Shown here one piece after another: positions 25,926 through 35,373 of a stretch of DNA of 64,000 nucleotides. Below the pieces are notes generated by a model. That model saw only the letters and a list, made by a program, of their open reading frames with translations, was not told where the DNA came from and ran no database searches. Source of the DNA: Kurthia huakuii LAM0618 (GTDB taxonomy: Bacteria > Bacillota > Bacilli > Bacillales_A > Planococcaceae); the NCBI RefSeq assembly GCF_000505545.1, contig NZ_AYTB01000015.1, positions 124,001-188,000 on the forward strand, read 5' to 3'. The first letter of the stretch is position 1; each line of letters begins with the position of its first letter. The translations under genes were made by a program, and so were the position numbers.

Positions 25926-26543
25926 CTAGCGCGCTAATGTTTCTTCGAGTGCATTATACCAATGGGCGATTTCTTTTTTGTAGAGCGTGCGATATACAAC
26001 AACACTTGTATGGCCATTTGTTAATAAATTGATAATCATTTTTGCGGAAATTCCAAAATCATTTAAAATTTTTAAATCTTGAGCATCGCATGATTGAAAG
26101 GCATCTTTATAAAATTCTTTGACATGTTTCTTGCGCGCAAGTGAATCTTTGCCAAGCAGTTGCATGAGGCGATATGTGTAAATGATTTCGGGGTAGTGTC
26201 GTAATAGCGGGGCAATTTTGTCGTTTGTCAGTGGTGCTTCTTGTTGTACGACGAGTAAGCGCAATAATGTGCGTTCCGTTTGAAAACGTTGATAATAGCT
26301 GTCCAAAGCCATATAAACAATGCTTGTGAGCGCAGTGGATGGAATCGCTGTAACGGAACCTTTTGTGACATAAAGGAAAGTTGTGATAATAAAAGGAACG
26401 GCTTCAACTGCTATCAAAAGTTGGGTAATCCATGAAATAGGCATCAGGAACATGACCACTAATTCAAGCATAAAAAGTACGCAGGCAATAATCGTTAACA
26501 GGCGATGAATCGGTGGAAGTTCATAAATTTTTACCGTTGTCAT
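25926..26543 (-). CDS. Hypothetical membrane protein with a soluble C-terminal part
   Basis: 205 residues from ATG 26543, 6 bases after GGAGG. Three hydrophobic stretches lie in the first 95 residues (IIACVLFMLELVVMFLM, LLIAVEAVPFIITTFLYV, TALTSIVYMALDSYY). The remaining half is helical and charged (LLRHYPEIIYTYRLMQLLGK, KEFYKDAFQSCDAQDLKIL). I do not recognise a family. It is divergent from the diguanylate cyclase gene. Confidence 0.65.
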   Translation of the reverse strand: MTTVKIYELPPIHRLLTIIACVLFMLELVVMFLMPISWITQLLIAVEAVPFIITTFLYVTKGSVTAIPSTALTSIVYMALDSYYQRFQTERTLLRLLVVQQEAPLTNDKIAPLLRHYPEIIYTYRLMQLLGKDSLARKKHVKEFYKDAFQSCDAQDLKILNDFGISAKMIINLLTNGHTSVVVYRTLYKKEIAHWYNALEETLAR

Positions 26544-26697
26544 AAGCAACCTCCTGTTTAATTCGTTATGTTTACCGTACCCGCTAAATCAAAAAAATAA
26601 CAATTTTATGAAGTGGTTATAATTAAAATTAACGAATGTCTTATTTAATGCTAATATAGTAGTTATAAGAAGAAAAACAGTTTGAGGTAAAAAGATT

Positions 26698-28422
26698 ATG
26701 AAACAATTAATTGCAATCATCGTGGTAGTTATCACGTTCATGAGCAGTAGTTTTTCGGTTTCTGCCCATACATTGTCGCCAGAAAATCAACCTTCTTCAT
26801 TAGATGGGGAATGGGTGTTTTATCATGAAAAACTGATGTCAAAAGGAATATTTGAACAAGGGAAGAGTGTCCAAATACCAAGTTCATTTCAAAAAGAAAT
26901 AGGTATAAAAAACACATACGGGACATACGTTCGGACGTGGCAAGTTCCTAAAGAGTGGCGAAATCATCGCTTAGCCGTTCATATTCCATTTGAATATAGT
27001 GCCTATGCTTTTTATGTGGACGGTGAAAAACTTGTTGAAGCAGGGCAAGTTGGGCCGGAGAGACAGCATGAAACAATGCTCGCCGCGCGTACCGCTTATT
27101 TTACACCGACTAAGAGCAGCGTGACGTTCCAAATGGAAATGTCGAGTTTCCACCATATTCGAGGTGGCTTTGAAAACTCTATTTATATCGGCAATCAAAC
27201 GGCAATTGATCGCCATGTCAACGCGCAATTTTACCGCAACGCTATTATGACCGGGTTGATGTTTATGATGGGATTATTGATGCTGATTTTTGCGTGGTTT
27301 TTAAAAGACTTACGAGAGTTTTTTGTTTTTGGTTTGTTTTGCTTGAGCTTTGCAACACGTTCATTTTTCGCTGTGCCATTCCTCTATGAAAAAATAACGA
27401 GTATTTCATACGTTTGGGCAACGAAAATGGAATATTTTTGGACGTTGCTTTGCTTCGCGATTTTTATTTATTTAATGAAATTGTATTATGAACAGCGTTT
27501 TTCAAAATGGATTGTACATGGCGTTTGGTCGATTTGTGGCTTTTTAATGTTAATGACATTAACGACACCACCTGTTGTTTTCCAAACATTATTTTTTAAA
27601 TTGTCATGGACGATGCTGCCGGTATTTGGCTATTTATTATATATTATGATGTGCTCGGTACGCTCGAGTAAATGGGTGTCGCGGCTTCATATGATTGGTG
27701 CAGCAATTGTTTTTAGCGGTGTCATTTTAGATTATTTAAAAGGTAGTGGCATCATTACGGTTCCGTTAGAGATGACGATGCCTGCTGTGTCTATTTATTT
27801 ATTGTTGCAGTTAATTGCGATTGCAAAAGATTTTGCGAAAGGGCGTACACAACTGATTAAGCTGAACACATCGCTTGATGAAGAAGTGGCGCTCCGCACG
27901 AAGCAATTAGAAGAAAAAAATGAACAGCTGGCGTTAATCGCATGGCAAGATAGCTTAACAGGAATTGCAAATCGCCGTTATTTTAATGAAAAAATTGATG
28001 AGCGCTTTCAATATGCACAACAGTCTGGGGAAAATTTGTCGCTGATTATGCTCGATGTCGATGAATTCAAGCAATACAATGACTACTATGGTCACGTAGC
28101 AGGAGATCGATTACTGAAAAAATTTGCTGCCCTAATCAATGAAGTATTGCCACAACACGTATTGTTTGCGCGTTATGGTGGGGAAGAATTTGTGCTTGTG
28201 ACAGCACATAATGCTGTAGAGGCCAAAGCATTTGCTGAAATGTTAAGGCAGCATATTGAAGAGGCAAAGTTAGCGCATTTAGGTCGTAAGGTAAAGCAAG
28301 TGACAGCAAGTTTTGGCGTGAGGACGTATACGAATGAAACGACTGCTGATGAGTTAGTAAACAAAGCAGATGAATTATTATATTTAGCAAAAGCTAGCGG
28401 TAGAAATTGTGTACAAGCATAA
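26698..28422 (+). CDS. Membrane diguanylate cyclase, 7TMR-DISM + GGDEF
   Basis: 574 residues. Signal peptide (1-24), an extracellular jelly-roll-like region to about residue 180, then seven hydrophobic segments (about 185-385), a short coiled coil (LNTSLDEEVALRTKQLEEKN) and a GGDEF domain. The active site reads ARYGGEEFVLV, preceded by DSLTGIANRRYFNEK and LDVDEFKQYNDYYGHVAGD, so it should make cyclic di-GMP from two GTP. The RxxD product-inhibition site expected just before GGEEF is absent. No EAL domain. Ribosome site TTTGAGGT; terminator at 28421-28458. Confidence 0.93.
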   Translation: MKQLIAIIVVVITFMSSSFSVSAHTLSPENQPSSLDGEWVFYHEKLMSKGIFEQGKSVQIPSSFQKEIGIKNTYGTYVRTWQVPKEWRNHRLAVHIPFEYSAYAFYVDGEKLVEAGQVGPERQHETMLAARTAYFTPTKSSVTFQMEMSSFHHIRGGFENSIYIGNQTAIDRHVNAQFYRNAIMTGLMFMMGLLMLIFAWFLKDLREFFVFGLFCLSFATRSFFAVPFLYEKITSISYVWATKMEYFWTLLCFAIFIYLMKLYYEQRFSKWIVHGVWSICGFLMLMTLTTPPVVFQTLFFKLSWTMLPVFGYLLYIMMCSVRSSKWVSRLHMIGAAIVFSGVILDYLKGSGIITVPLEMTMPAVSIYLLLQLIAIAKDFAKGRTQLIKLNTSLDEEVALRTKQLEEKNEQLALIAWQDSLTGIANRRYFNEKIDERFQYAQQSGENLSLIMLDVDEFKQYNDYYGHVAGDRLLKKFAALINEVLPQHVLFARYGGEEFVLVTAHNAVEAKAFAEMLRQHIEEAKLAHLGRKVKQVTASFGVRTYTNETTADELVNKADELLYLAKASGRNCVQA

Positions 28423-28458
28423 AAGAAGCAGGGGCCCGAGTGGGGTTCCTGCTTTTTT
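28421..28458. terminator. Bidirectional terminator
   Basis: AAAAGAAGCAGGggcccgag...CCTGCTTTTTT shared by the convergent neighbours. Confidence 0.75.
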
Positions 28459-28464
28459 CATCGT

Positions 28465-28881
28465 TTATAAATCAGCTGGCAAGACAAGTTTTTGCGCTGG
28501 AGAGCCATCTTGTGTATGCAAATAAATAACGGACGGCTCGATTTTTAACAACGTAACTTCCGTAGCATCCTTTTGAAATACTAAACGGAAAAAATTTCGC
28601 ATTTTCATGCGTAAATTATCATCAATGACATCGGTAACTTGTCCTTCAAATTCTAAATAGTTATTTTCAGTGCCTGGTTGGTAACCTAATAGCACATGAA
28701 CATGTGGATTTTTTTCAATGTCCATTAATTTGGCAGAATGTTTATCGGTAACAGTGTATAATGTCGCACCATCACTGCGAAATGTCATATAGCGCCCATA
28801 TGGATTTCCTTCATGAACGGTATATAATGTACCAATCGAAGCGCGGTCTAATACAAGTCGAATATGTTCTTCTATCGTCAT
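28465..28881 (-). CDS. Pyridoxamine 5'-phosphate oxidase-fold protein 1
   Basis: 138 residues from ATG 28881, after AGGGAGTG; the longer open frame overlaps the upstream gene and lacks a ribosome site. Split-barrel FMN-binding pattern: GTLYTVHEGNPYGRYMTFRS, then LYTVTDKHSAKLMDIEKNPH and VHVLLGYQPGTENNYLEFEG. Resembles general stress protein 26 (YdaG). These bind flavin or related cofactors; the reaction is unknown. It is 11 bases after its paralogue, same operon. Confidence 0.88.
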   Translation of the reverse strand: MTIEEHIRLVLDRASIGTLYTVHEGNPYGRYMTFRSDGATLYTVTDKHSAKLMDIEKNPHVHVLLGYQPGTENNYLEFEGQVTDVIDDNLRMKMRNFFRLVFQKDATEVTLLKIEPSVIYLHTQDGSPAQKLVLPADL

Positions 28882-28892
28882 AAAATCACTCC

Positions 28893-29309
28893 CTAATGGA
28901 TAATAACATCGCGTGGTTCGTTCTGTGTTGTATGCATAATACGCATGCGTACAGGTGTGACGCACAATAATACATTGTGCTCATCATTAAACGTATTGTG
29001 GTGGATATGATTAAATGTTTGTAAAATCTCATCCTTTTTCACGTCATCATCTGTGATGTCTACATGTCCTTCAATCTCAAGGAAAACATCATCATCAGAA
29101 TCTTTGTAGCCATAAAGAATGTGCGTAAAGGGTTTACTTTCTAGCTGCCTTAAAATAGTAGAGTGTTCTGGCGCGATTGTATAAAGCTTCAAATTTTCAT
29201 CATGGATAAATGTCATAATGCGCGCATAAGGCTTTGTTTGTGCAACAGTGCCCATGACGCCATATGGTTGTAGCGATAAGATTTCTAGTGCTTGTTCTTT
29301 TGTATCCAT
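28893..29309 (-). CDS. Pyridoxamine 5'-phosphate oxidase-fold protein 2
   Basis: 138 residues from ATG 29309, 8 bases after AAGGAG. Same fold and layout as the next gene: GVMGTVAQTKPYARIMTFIH, then LYTIAPEHSTILRQLESKPF and HILYGYKDSDDDVFLEIEGH. The two proteins probably arose by tandem duplication and diverged. Role in oxidative or general stress is inferred from the family only. Confidence 0.88.
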   Translation of the reverse strand: MDTKEQALEILSLQPYGVMGTVAQTKPYARIMTFIHDENLKLYTIAPEHSTILRQLESKPFTHILYGYKDSDDDVFLEIEGHVDITDDDVKKDEILQTFNHIHHNTFNDEHNVLLCVTPVRMRIMHTTQNEPRDVIIH

Positions 29310-29514
29310 TGTCATCACTCCTTCGATAAACTATTCCCTAAAATACGAAAAAATAATAAATTTCACGTAAAAATACCAAAATTAATCGTAGAATTGTACT
29401 TTTTTCATCTATTTGTCGAAAACACTACCTTATTTTGTAAAATTTCATTAAAATGAAAAGAAGTACATGCTATAAATGATATTTTTTTGAGATAGAATAT
29501 GAGGAGGCGTTTGA

Positions 29515-29940
29515 ATGAACTTTCAGTCGATTGGCAACAACGTACAAAAAACATTTTCTAGTGAAGATTTTAAAGCATGGGTAGCGCAGTGTACGGAGCA
29601 ATTTACTATAACGACTATTTGCTCACAAGAAACGCGTTATGAACGTGAGCAGGCGCTGTGTGAGTTAGAAAAATTATTTAAGCATTATCATGAACATGAA
29701 CAGGTGGAGCTCGTAAATGTCGCGCATTTTTCGATTAATGAACAGCGTAAAGTGTATGTGACAACGGTTCATTTTACCGAGAAAGGTGAGCGCAGACAAC
29801 ATTTGTGGTTAAATAATCTAGTGAAGAAAAATGACGTATGGTTATTCGATTCTTCAATGGTTTATGTCGAAGTGGACGCGGCATTACTAAAAAAATTCCG
29901 CTTTAATACATCGATTTTGTATCAACAAAAATTTGATTAA
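29515..29940 (+). CDS. Hypothetical soluble protein upstream of a Bce module
   Basis: 141 residues, ATG after GAGGAGGCG. Sequence features: CSQETRYEREQALCELEKLF, then KVYVTTVHFTEKGERRQHLW and DSSMVYVEVDAALLKKFRF. It looks like an alpha/beta domain of no family I recognise. A terminator at 29946-29976 separates it from the two-component genes. Confidence 0.7.
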   Translation: MNFQSIGNNVQKTFSSEDFKAWVAQCTEQFTITTICSQETRYEREQALCELEKLFKHYHEHEQVELVNVAHFSINEQRKVYVTTVHFTEKGERRQHLWLNNLVKKNDVWLFDSSMVYVEVDAALLKKFRFNTSILYQQKFD

Positions 29941-29945
29941 TGTCG

Positions 29946-29976
29946 AAACAGCTTGCGTAAAGCAAGCTGTTTTTTT
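29946..29976 (+). terminator. Terminator
   Basis: ACAGCTTGC pairs with GCAAGCTGT, followed by T7. Confidence 0.75.
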
Positions 29977-30003
29977 ATGCTTGAAGAGAATGAGGTGGAA
30001 AAA

Positions 30004-30687
30004 ATGAACATATTATTAATTGAAGATGATGCGGTTATTGCATCACAAATACAAAAAGATTTTGTGGCGTGGAATTATCATGTTGTGACGCCAACAGACT
30101 TTCATGATGTGTTGCATGACTTTGAAGTAGTAGCTCCGCAGCTTGTTATGATTGACATTCAATTGCCGGCATTTGATGGCTTTCATTGGTGTCGTCAAAT
30201 CCGAGCGATTTCAACGGTGCCGATTTTATTTTTATCATCGCGTGACCAGCCACTAGATATGGTGATGGCGATGCAAATGGGCGCCGATGACTACGTGCAA
30301 AAGCCATTTCATATGGATGTATTGCGCTCAAAAGTACAGGCGATTTTGCGCCGCACGTATGACTATCAAGAGACGAAAGAGGAAATAACGACATTTCATA
30401 ATGCGCATGTAGATTATGCGGCGAGCACGATTTCAAAAGAGGCACAAGTCATTGAGTTAACGAAAAATGAGCAATTTATTTTGAAAGTGTTACTTGAATC
30501 ACCCGATGAAATTGTATCGCGTGATAATTTGATGAAACGCTTGTGGGATGATGCACGCTTTGTCAATGACAATACGCTGACGGTTAATGTCAATCGTTTG
30601 CGTAGTAAATTAGAGGAGCTTGGCCTTGTTGATGTAATTGTGACGAAAAAGGGGCTTGGCTATATGGCTGTGACGCACGATGTTTAA
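30004..30687 (+). CDS. bceR: OmpR-family response regulator, BceR-like
   Basis: 227 residues from ATG 30004, after GAGGTGG. Receiver domain with DD at the acid pocket (LIEDDAVI), phosphoacceptor Asp in QLVMIDIQLPAFDGF, and K in DDYVQKPFHMDVL. The C-terminal winged helix includes LTKNEQFILKVLLESPDE and LTVNVNRLRSKLEELGL. First gene of module 1 (RR-HK-ABC-permease), which in Firmicutes senses and resists bacitracin-like peptide antibiotics. Overlaps the kinase gene by 8 bases. Confidence 0.92.
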   Translation: MNILLIEDDAVIASQIQKDFVAWNYHVVTPTDFHDVLHDFEVVAPQLVMIDIQLPAFDGFHWCRQIRAISTVPILFLSSRDQPLDMVMAMQMGADDYVQKPFHMDVLRSKVQAILRRTYDYQETKEEITTFHNAHVDYAASTISKEAQVIELTKNEQFILKVLLESPDEIVSRDNLMKRLWDDARFVNDNTLTVNVNRLRSKLEELGLVDVIVTKKGLGYMAVTHDV

Positions 30688-31633
30688 ATTGTTTTGGCGT
30701 GAGCACCGCGCAATGTGGCTGTTTTTCTTATTTTGCTTTCTTTGGATGAATGGGTTACTAGCGCTTGAAATCGATTTGAAAAGTGTTGCTGTTATTTATT
30801 TGAATGCGACGTTGCTCTTTTTTTTCGCGCTGTTTGTTGGGTATCGCTTTTTCCGCGATTATAAACGCTTGCACAATATAAACGTTCAACAGGCGACGAG
30901 CTATTTAGAGTTATACAACGCGCAAGCCGAACAAGTCGAACTCGACGCGGTGCGCTTATTGCATAAGACACAAGCGGAAATTAGGGAAGCAAGCGATTTT
31001 CAACTAGCATGGGTGCATGAAGTGAAAACGCCGCTAACGGCCATGCGTTTACTATTAGATGAATTGCCGTATGGCGACACAAAGCAGCAACTCGAAGTCG
31101 AGTGGCTACGCATTCATTTACTCGTTGATCAATCGCTTCATACATTGCGACTTTCTGCTACCGAACAAGATTTATTGTTCCAAAAGGTACCGCTTCGCCG
31201 CGCCATTATCAAGGAAGTACAAGAATTGCAAAACTGGTGTTTCTTAAAAGATTTAGAAATTGAATTGGACGTTGGCGATGACATGATTGTGACCGATGAA
31301 AAATGGCTGCGTTTTATCGTCCGCCAACTGTTATCGAATGCTGTGAAATATAGTCAGGTTGGTGGGGTCATTACGATTCGTTATACAGAACAGCAGCTTG
31401 TCATTCATGATGATGGTATCGGGATTACGATGGCAGACTTACCTCGCGTATTTGAAAAAGGGTTTACGGGTTCAATTGGGCGTAAACAATCTGCCTCAAC
31501 AGGGATGGGCCTATATTTAGCAAATCAAACAGCGAAAAAGCTCGGTCTTACATTGGAGGCCTTTTCTAGTGACGGTACGGATATGGTCATTCACTTTCCA
31601 GAGGAAAACACGTATTCAAAAGTGCGTATGTGA
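30680..31633 (+). CDS. bceS: Intramembrane-sensing histidine kinase, BceS-like
   Basis: 317 residues. Two membrane helices with almost no extracellular loop (about residues 12-30 and 37-57), typical of BceS-type kinases that sense through their partner permease. The H-box reads LAWVHEVKTPLTAM; N-box VRQLLSNAVKYSQ; G-boxes HDDGIGI and GRKQSASTGMGLYLA. Transfers phosphate to the response regulator encoded just upstream. Confidence 0.92.
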   Translation: MFKLFWREHRAMWLFFLFCFLWMNGLLALEIDLKSVAVIYLNATLLFFFALFVGYRFFRDYKRLHNINVQQATSYLELYNAQAEQVELDAVRLLHKTQAEIREASDFQLAWVHEVKTPLTAMRLLLDELPYGDTKQQLEVEWLRIHLLVDQSLHTLRLSATEQDLLFQKVPLRRAIIKEVQELQNWCFLKDLEIELDVGDDMIVTDEKWLRFIVRQLLSNAVKYSQVGGVITIRYTEQQLVIHDDGIGITMADLPRVFEKGFTGSIGRKQSASTGMGLYLANQTAKKLGLTLEAFSSDGTDMVIHFPEENTYSKVRM

Positions 31634-31645
31634 CGAATTTGTCAC
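31630..31645 (+). promoter_or_regulatory. Palindrome upstream of bceA, candidate BceR operator
   Basis: GTGACGAATTTGTCAC (GTGAC-N6-GTCAC) lies 80 bases before the ABC genes. BceR-type regulators bind inverted repeats in front of the bceAB genes, and position and symmetry fit; the sequence itself is not a strict match to the published consensus. Confidence 0.4.
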
Positions 31646-31725
31646 GTTGCTGTCATGTGAATCGAACGATTTTTCTCGCGATAATGCGTAAACTAAACGT
31701 ATTACGAAATGTGGGGGAATCAACT

Positions 31726-32487
31726 ATGGAAATTTTAAACGCAACGCACTTGCATAAAACCTATGGCAAGCGTCGCAATCAAGTTGAAGTGTTAAAAGGT
31801 ATTAGCTTTCAAGCAGATGAAGGCGAATTTGTTGGCATTATGGGGCCATCTGGGTCAGGGAAGACGACGCTACTTAATGTACTATGCTCTATCGATCAGC
31901 CGACAAGTGGAGATGTAGCGATTAATGGGCAAAGCTTGGCGCAACTCTCAAGCAAAAAACTCGCAACTTTTCGCCGTACGCAAATGGGCTTTATTTTTCA
32001 AGATTATAATTTACTTGAGACGCTAACGGTGAAAGAAAATATTTTACTGCCACTGGCGGTAAGTAATGTTTCCAAACAAGAAGCCGAAATGCGCGTACAC
32101 CATTTAATGAATGAGTTAGCGATACAAGAGCTAGCACATAAATATCCAAATGAGATTAGTGGTGGGCAAAAACAACGTACGGCAGCGGCACGGGCATTGA
32201 TTGTTCAACCAGCGATCGTTTTTGGTGATGAACCAACTGGCGCGCTTGATTCAAAAGCCGCTGCTGCACTCCTTGAAAAATTATCGGAATTAAATGAAGC
32301 GCAAAAGACGACGATTTTAATGGTGACGCATGATGCGGTAGCTGCAAGCTATTGTAGTCGCGTATTATTTTTAAAGGATGGCAAGCTTTATACCGAGCTT
32401 TATAAGGGGGAACAAACCCGTAAGCAGTTCTTTGAAAATATTTTAAATACGCAAGCAATTTTGGGCGGTGATGGCTATGAAGCTTAG
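31726..32487 (+). CDS. bceA: ABC transporter ATP-binding protein, BceA-like
   Basis: 253 residues from ATG 31726, after GTGGGGGAA; the open frame extends to 31630 inside the regulatory gap. Walker A GPSGSGKTTLL, Q-loop GFIFQDYNLL, signature ISGGQKQRTAAARAL and Walker B IVFGDEPTGALD, all of the LolD/MacB-type family. It drives the BceB-like permease encoded next, removing peptide antibiotics from lipid II-cycle targets. It overlaps the permease start by 11 bases. Confidence 0.95.
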   Translation: MEILNATHLHKTYGKRRNQVEVLKGISFQADEGEFVGIMGPSGSGKTTLLNVLCSIDQPTSGDVAINGQSLAQLSSKKLATFRRTQMGFIFQDYNLLETLTVKENILLPLAVSNVSKQEAEMRVHHLMNELAIQELAHKYPNEISGGQKQRTAAARALIVQPAIVFGDEPTGALDSKAAAALLEKLSELNEAQKTTILMVTHDAVAASYCSRVLFLKDGKLYTELYKGEQTRKQFFENILNTQAILGGDGYEA

Positions 32488-34444
32488 CACACTCGTATTT
32501 CGTACTATGTGGAAAAATAGCCGCTTATATGGCCTTTATTTTATTGCGTTAATTTTTAGTAGCGGCTTATACTTTTCATTTTTAACATTAGCTGCCAATC
32601 CAAGCGTTGTTGAAATGAATACAACGAGTGTAAAAGCAGGCGCGGCGTTTAAAGCCGGTTCGGTTATTTTAGTCGTTATTGTCTTTTTCTTCGTCTTGTA
32701 TGCGAATCAGCTTTTCATGAAACGTCGTAGTAAAGAATTTGGGTTATATCAACTCATTGGCTTACCAAAGAGTCGCATTGCTCGCATGTTATTGCTTGAA
32801 AACAGTATTATGTGGCTCGCTGCAATTGCAGTGGGAGTCGGGCTTGGCGCCATATTTAGTCGCTTCTTTGCACTGTTATTTTTAAAAGTTGTTGACGTAG
32901 AACGTGTGGTCATCATTGACTTTTCGGTGTCCGCCTTGCTGCAAACACTGTTTGTTTTTGTCATTTTATTTATGATCATGTATTTGCAGTCTCTCGTGCA
33001 TATGAGTCGTACAAAGCTTATTGATTTATTTCATGTGTCTGCAAAAGCAGAACAGCGTGTAAAACGCTTTTCTTGGGGAAGCATGGTTATTGGCTTTATG
33101 GGAATTGGTTTAATTGCTCTAGGGTATTACTTATCGACACAGCTGTTCAATGAAGATATTGTGAAGACGGCAACGGGCTTATATACAGCGATGCTCACGA
33201 TTTTAGCATCGACGATTATCGGGACGTATTTATTTTTCCGCTTTAGTGTCGCAGCGCTTTTAAATATTCAGCGTAAAGCACGCCAAGGGCATGTGAAGAT
33301 TGTTGATATCGTGGCCATTTCACCGATCATGCATCGCATGAAAACCAATGCATTATCCCTTGCGTTAATTACGACCTTAACAGCGTTAGCAATCGGTGTC
33401 CTGACATTATCGTATATCTCGTATTCCTCTGCAGAAGTACGTTCGAAAGAAAGTATGCCATTTGATATGGGCGTTGTGAATAAACAGCATACAGCGCTAG
33501 ACAAAGCGTTTGATGAAGCGGGGATTGGCTACAAAAAATATCAGTTTGATTTAATTCGTGCGGATGTTAATTTGACGGATGCGCTCGGTCGTCAATTGCC
33601 AGAAGTGCTCCAAGAAAATCCAGATACTTCTCTTTATGTATTAAAAGAAGGGCAAGTGAAAAAAGCAGCGCCTGATGTGACACTTGCAGAAGATGAAACA
33701 GCTATTTTTGGCTACAGTACAATAACTGAATTTATGTTGCCATTAGAAGAACAGAAAACTTTTGAGTTATCAGCACTCAAACAAAAAGTTAAACTGGTGT
33801 CCTTACATGATCAAAGCTTATTACCATCACTATTTAGCTATGGCATGCCGGTTATGGTGACATCTGATAGCCTTTATCATGAGTTGAAAAAGCATCAACA
33901 AGAAAAAACATCGATTACCGTATTCACTGGCTATAATTTAGTGGACAAAAAACAATTAGCACAAGCACAAAAAATTTATTATGAAGTGACAGATGGCCAA
34001 TTTAAACGAGATGATGGCTTTGACATGACGCTATCGACACAAGACGAAGAATATCGCGCATTACTTGAGATGATGGGCATTATTATTTTCGTCGCCGCAT
34101 TTTTAGGATTAGCCTTTTTATTAACGACAGGTAGTATTTTGTACTTTAAACAAATGAGCGAAGCGGAAGACGAAGCACCACAATTTGCGATGTTGCGTAA
34201 AATTGGTTTTACTGAGCAAGAATTGATGCGCGGTGTGCGTTACAAGCAATTATTCAACTTTGGGTTCCCATTATTAATTGGGATTTGTCATAGCTTCTTC
34301 GCCATTAAAGCTGGTTGGATTTTATTTGGCGTTGGCTATGAAAAGCCATTTATGACGGTGCTCGCGATTTATATCGTGCTGTATTTATTATTTGCATTCT
34401 TAACGATGCGTTATTACCGTTCAATTGTCGCGAAAAGTTTGTGA
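32477..34444 (+). CDS. bceB: ABC transporter permease, BceB-like (FtsX domain)
   Basis: About 655 residues with ten predicted membrane helices. The first FtsX block includes LFMKRRSKEFGLYQLIGLPK, and a large extracellular region of roughly 200 residues (about 325-520) lies between helices 7 and 8, the sensory domain of BceB-type permeases. The last FtsX block reads FAMLRKIGFTEQELMRGVRY. ATG 32477 follows GGCGGTGATGG; 32471 is also possible. The stop codon directly abuts an IS605-type remnant. Confidence 0.92.
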   Translation: MKLSTLVFRTMWKNSRLYGLYFIALIFSSGLYFSFLTLAANPSVVEMNTTSVKAGAAFKAGSVILVVIVFFFVLYANQLFMKRRSKEFGLYQLIGLPKSRIARMLLLENSIMWLAAIAVGVGLGAIFSRFFALLFLKVVDVERVVIIDFSVSALLQTLFVFVILFMIMYLQSLVHMSRTKLIDLFHVSAKAEQRVKRFSWGSMVIGFMGIGLIALGYYLSTQLFNEDIVKTATGLYTAMLTILASTIIGTYLFFRFSVAALLNIQRKARQGHVKIVDIVAISPIMHRMKTNALSLALITTLTALAIGVLTLSYISYSSAEVRSKESMPFDMGVVNKQHTALDKAFDEAGIGYKKYQFDLIRADVNLTDALGRQLPEVLQENPDTSLYVLKEGQVKKAAPDVTLAEDETAIFGYSTITEFMLPLEEQKTFELSALKQKVKLVSLHDQSLLPSLFSYGMPVMVTSDSLYHELKKHQQEKTSITVFTGYNLVDKKQLAQAQKIYYEVTDGQFKRDDGFDMTLSTQDEEYRALLEMMGIIIFVAAFLGLAFLLTTGSILYFKQMSEAEDEAPQFAMLRKIGFTEQELMRGVRYKQLFNFGFPLLIGICHSFFAIKAGWILFGVGYEKPFMTVLAIYIVLYLLFAFLTMRYYRSIVAKSL

Positions 34445-34445
34445 T

Positions 34446-34625
34446 CTTTTCGCAGAAGACGTCCTCGTCAATGAGTGGAACGAGTAGGTGAGTGATGCAT
34501 GCATGTTTTTGCAGTGCTTAAAAGCGGGTGAAGAACATCTGTTTTTGTTAAACTAGGGTGCAAACAAGCAGGGGTTCGCCCACTAAAAAAAGTGAAGCTG
34601 CGGTTACTTTCACAGATACCGCTAT
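34446..34625 (+). mobile_element. Degenerate copy of the IS605-type remnant
   Basis: TTTTCGCAGAAGACGTCCTC, AATGAGTGGAACGAGTAGGTG and, further on, GTGCTTAAAAGC correspond to the first 90 bases of the copy at 25656, with many substitutions. The clean right-end hairpin is not recognisable, so this copy is decayed. It starts within two bases of the bceB stop codon. Confidence 0.5.
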
Positions 34626-34695
34626 CCAAAACTTGAAATTTAGTTGTTACTTAGATGAGCAGGACAAAGAAGTGCTTGGTCGAAGTTTTAAATAA
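34590..34695 (+). pseudogene. C-terminal gene remnant
   Basis: A frame without a start (TKKSEAAVTFTDTAIQNLKF, then SCYLDEQDKEVLGRSFK and stop) ends at about 34695 and is followed by a hairpin terminator. It reads like the tail of a small protein gene whose 5' part was lost to the mobile element. No family recognised. Confidence 0.35.
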
Positions 34696-34707
34696 ATCTA
34701 CTTTTGA

Positions 34708-34742
34708 AAATGCCACTTCAAATTTTTGAAGTGGTTTTTTAA
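34708..34742 (+). terminator. Terminator
   Basis: CCACTTCAAA pairs with TTTGAAGTGG, followed by T6. Confidence 0.75.
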
Positions 34743-34969
34743 TTCATTTAGTTTTAAAAACTGAAAATCTTCCGTTTATTGTCGTTTTAAATGATAAATT
34801 GGAATCATTTAACATAAAAAGAAACTTACCGATACTATGATTAAACAAAGGAGGAATTACATGCTTACGAGTATTAACAACACAAACCAGCTTTTCGCTA
34901 ATCAGAATGTTTCCACGACAGAAACTAAAAAAAACAATGAAAATTTAGGACGTGTCTAAAAACTCTACC

Positions 34970-35338
34970 TTATTGCGTCAATTTGAAAATCGCAGCGATA
35001 TAAACGAATGCCAAAAAAGAAGTGGCTAATTTGTCGTAACGGGTTGCCACTCGGCGAAAGTGTTTGATTTTATTGAAAAAGCATTCGACTACGTGACGCT
35101 CTTTGTAGAGATACCAATCGACAGACCACGGTTCTTTGGCGTTCGTACGTGGTGGAATCGTATAATGTGCGCCTTTACTTGTCAGTTTGTCGCGAATCGC
35201 CTTTGTACCGTACGCTTTATCACCTAATACGTTACTGCCCGCGATTGGAAGTTGGTCGAACATATCACAAGCAGGTTGGCTATCATGCACGTTTCCAGCT
35301 GTTAGTTGAAATAACAATGGGTTGCCTAACGCATCCAC
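34970..35338 (-). CDS. IS5-family transposase, OrfB part
   Basis: 122 residues as an isolated frame from an internal ATG, but the reading frame is open upstream to the A8 slippery run and is normally made as an OrfA-OrfB fusion. Contains the DDE fold features NPLLFQLTAGNVHDSQPACD, then VLGDKAYGTKAIRD (second catalytic Asp) and ERHVVECFFNKIKHFRRVAT with the catalytic Glu. Stop codon lies 20 bases from the IS end. Confidence 0.9.
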   Translation of the reverse strand: MDALGNPLLFQLTAGNVHDSQPACDMFDQLPIAGSNVLGDKAYGTKAIRDKLTSKGAHYTIPPRTNAKEPWSVDWYLYKERHVVECFFNKIKHFRRVATRYDKLATSFLAFVYIAAIFKLTQ

Positions 35339-35373
35339 AATGGCATGGATTTTCGTTGTTTTTCCGCCACGAC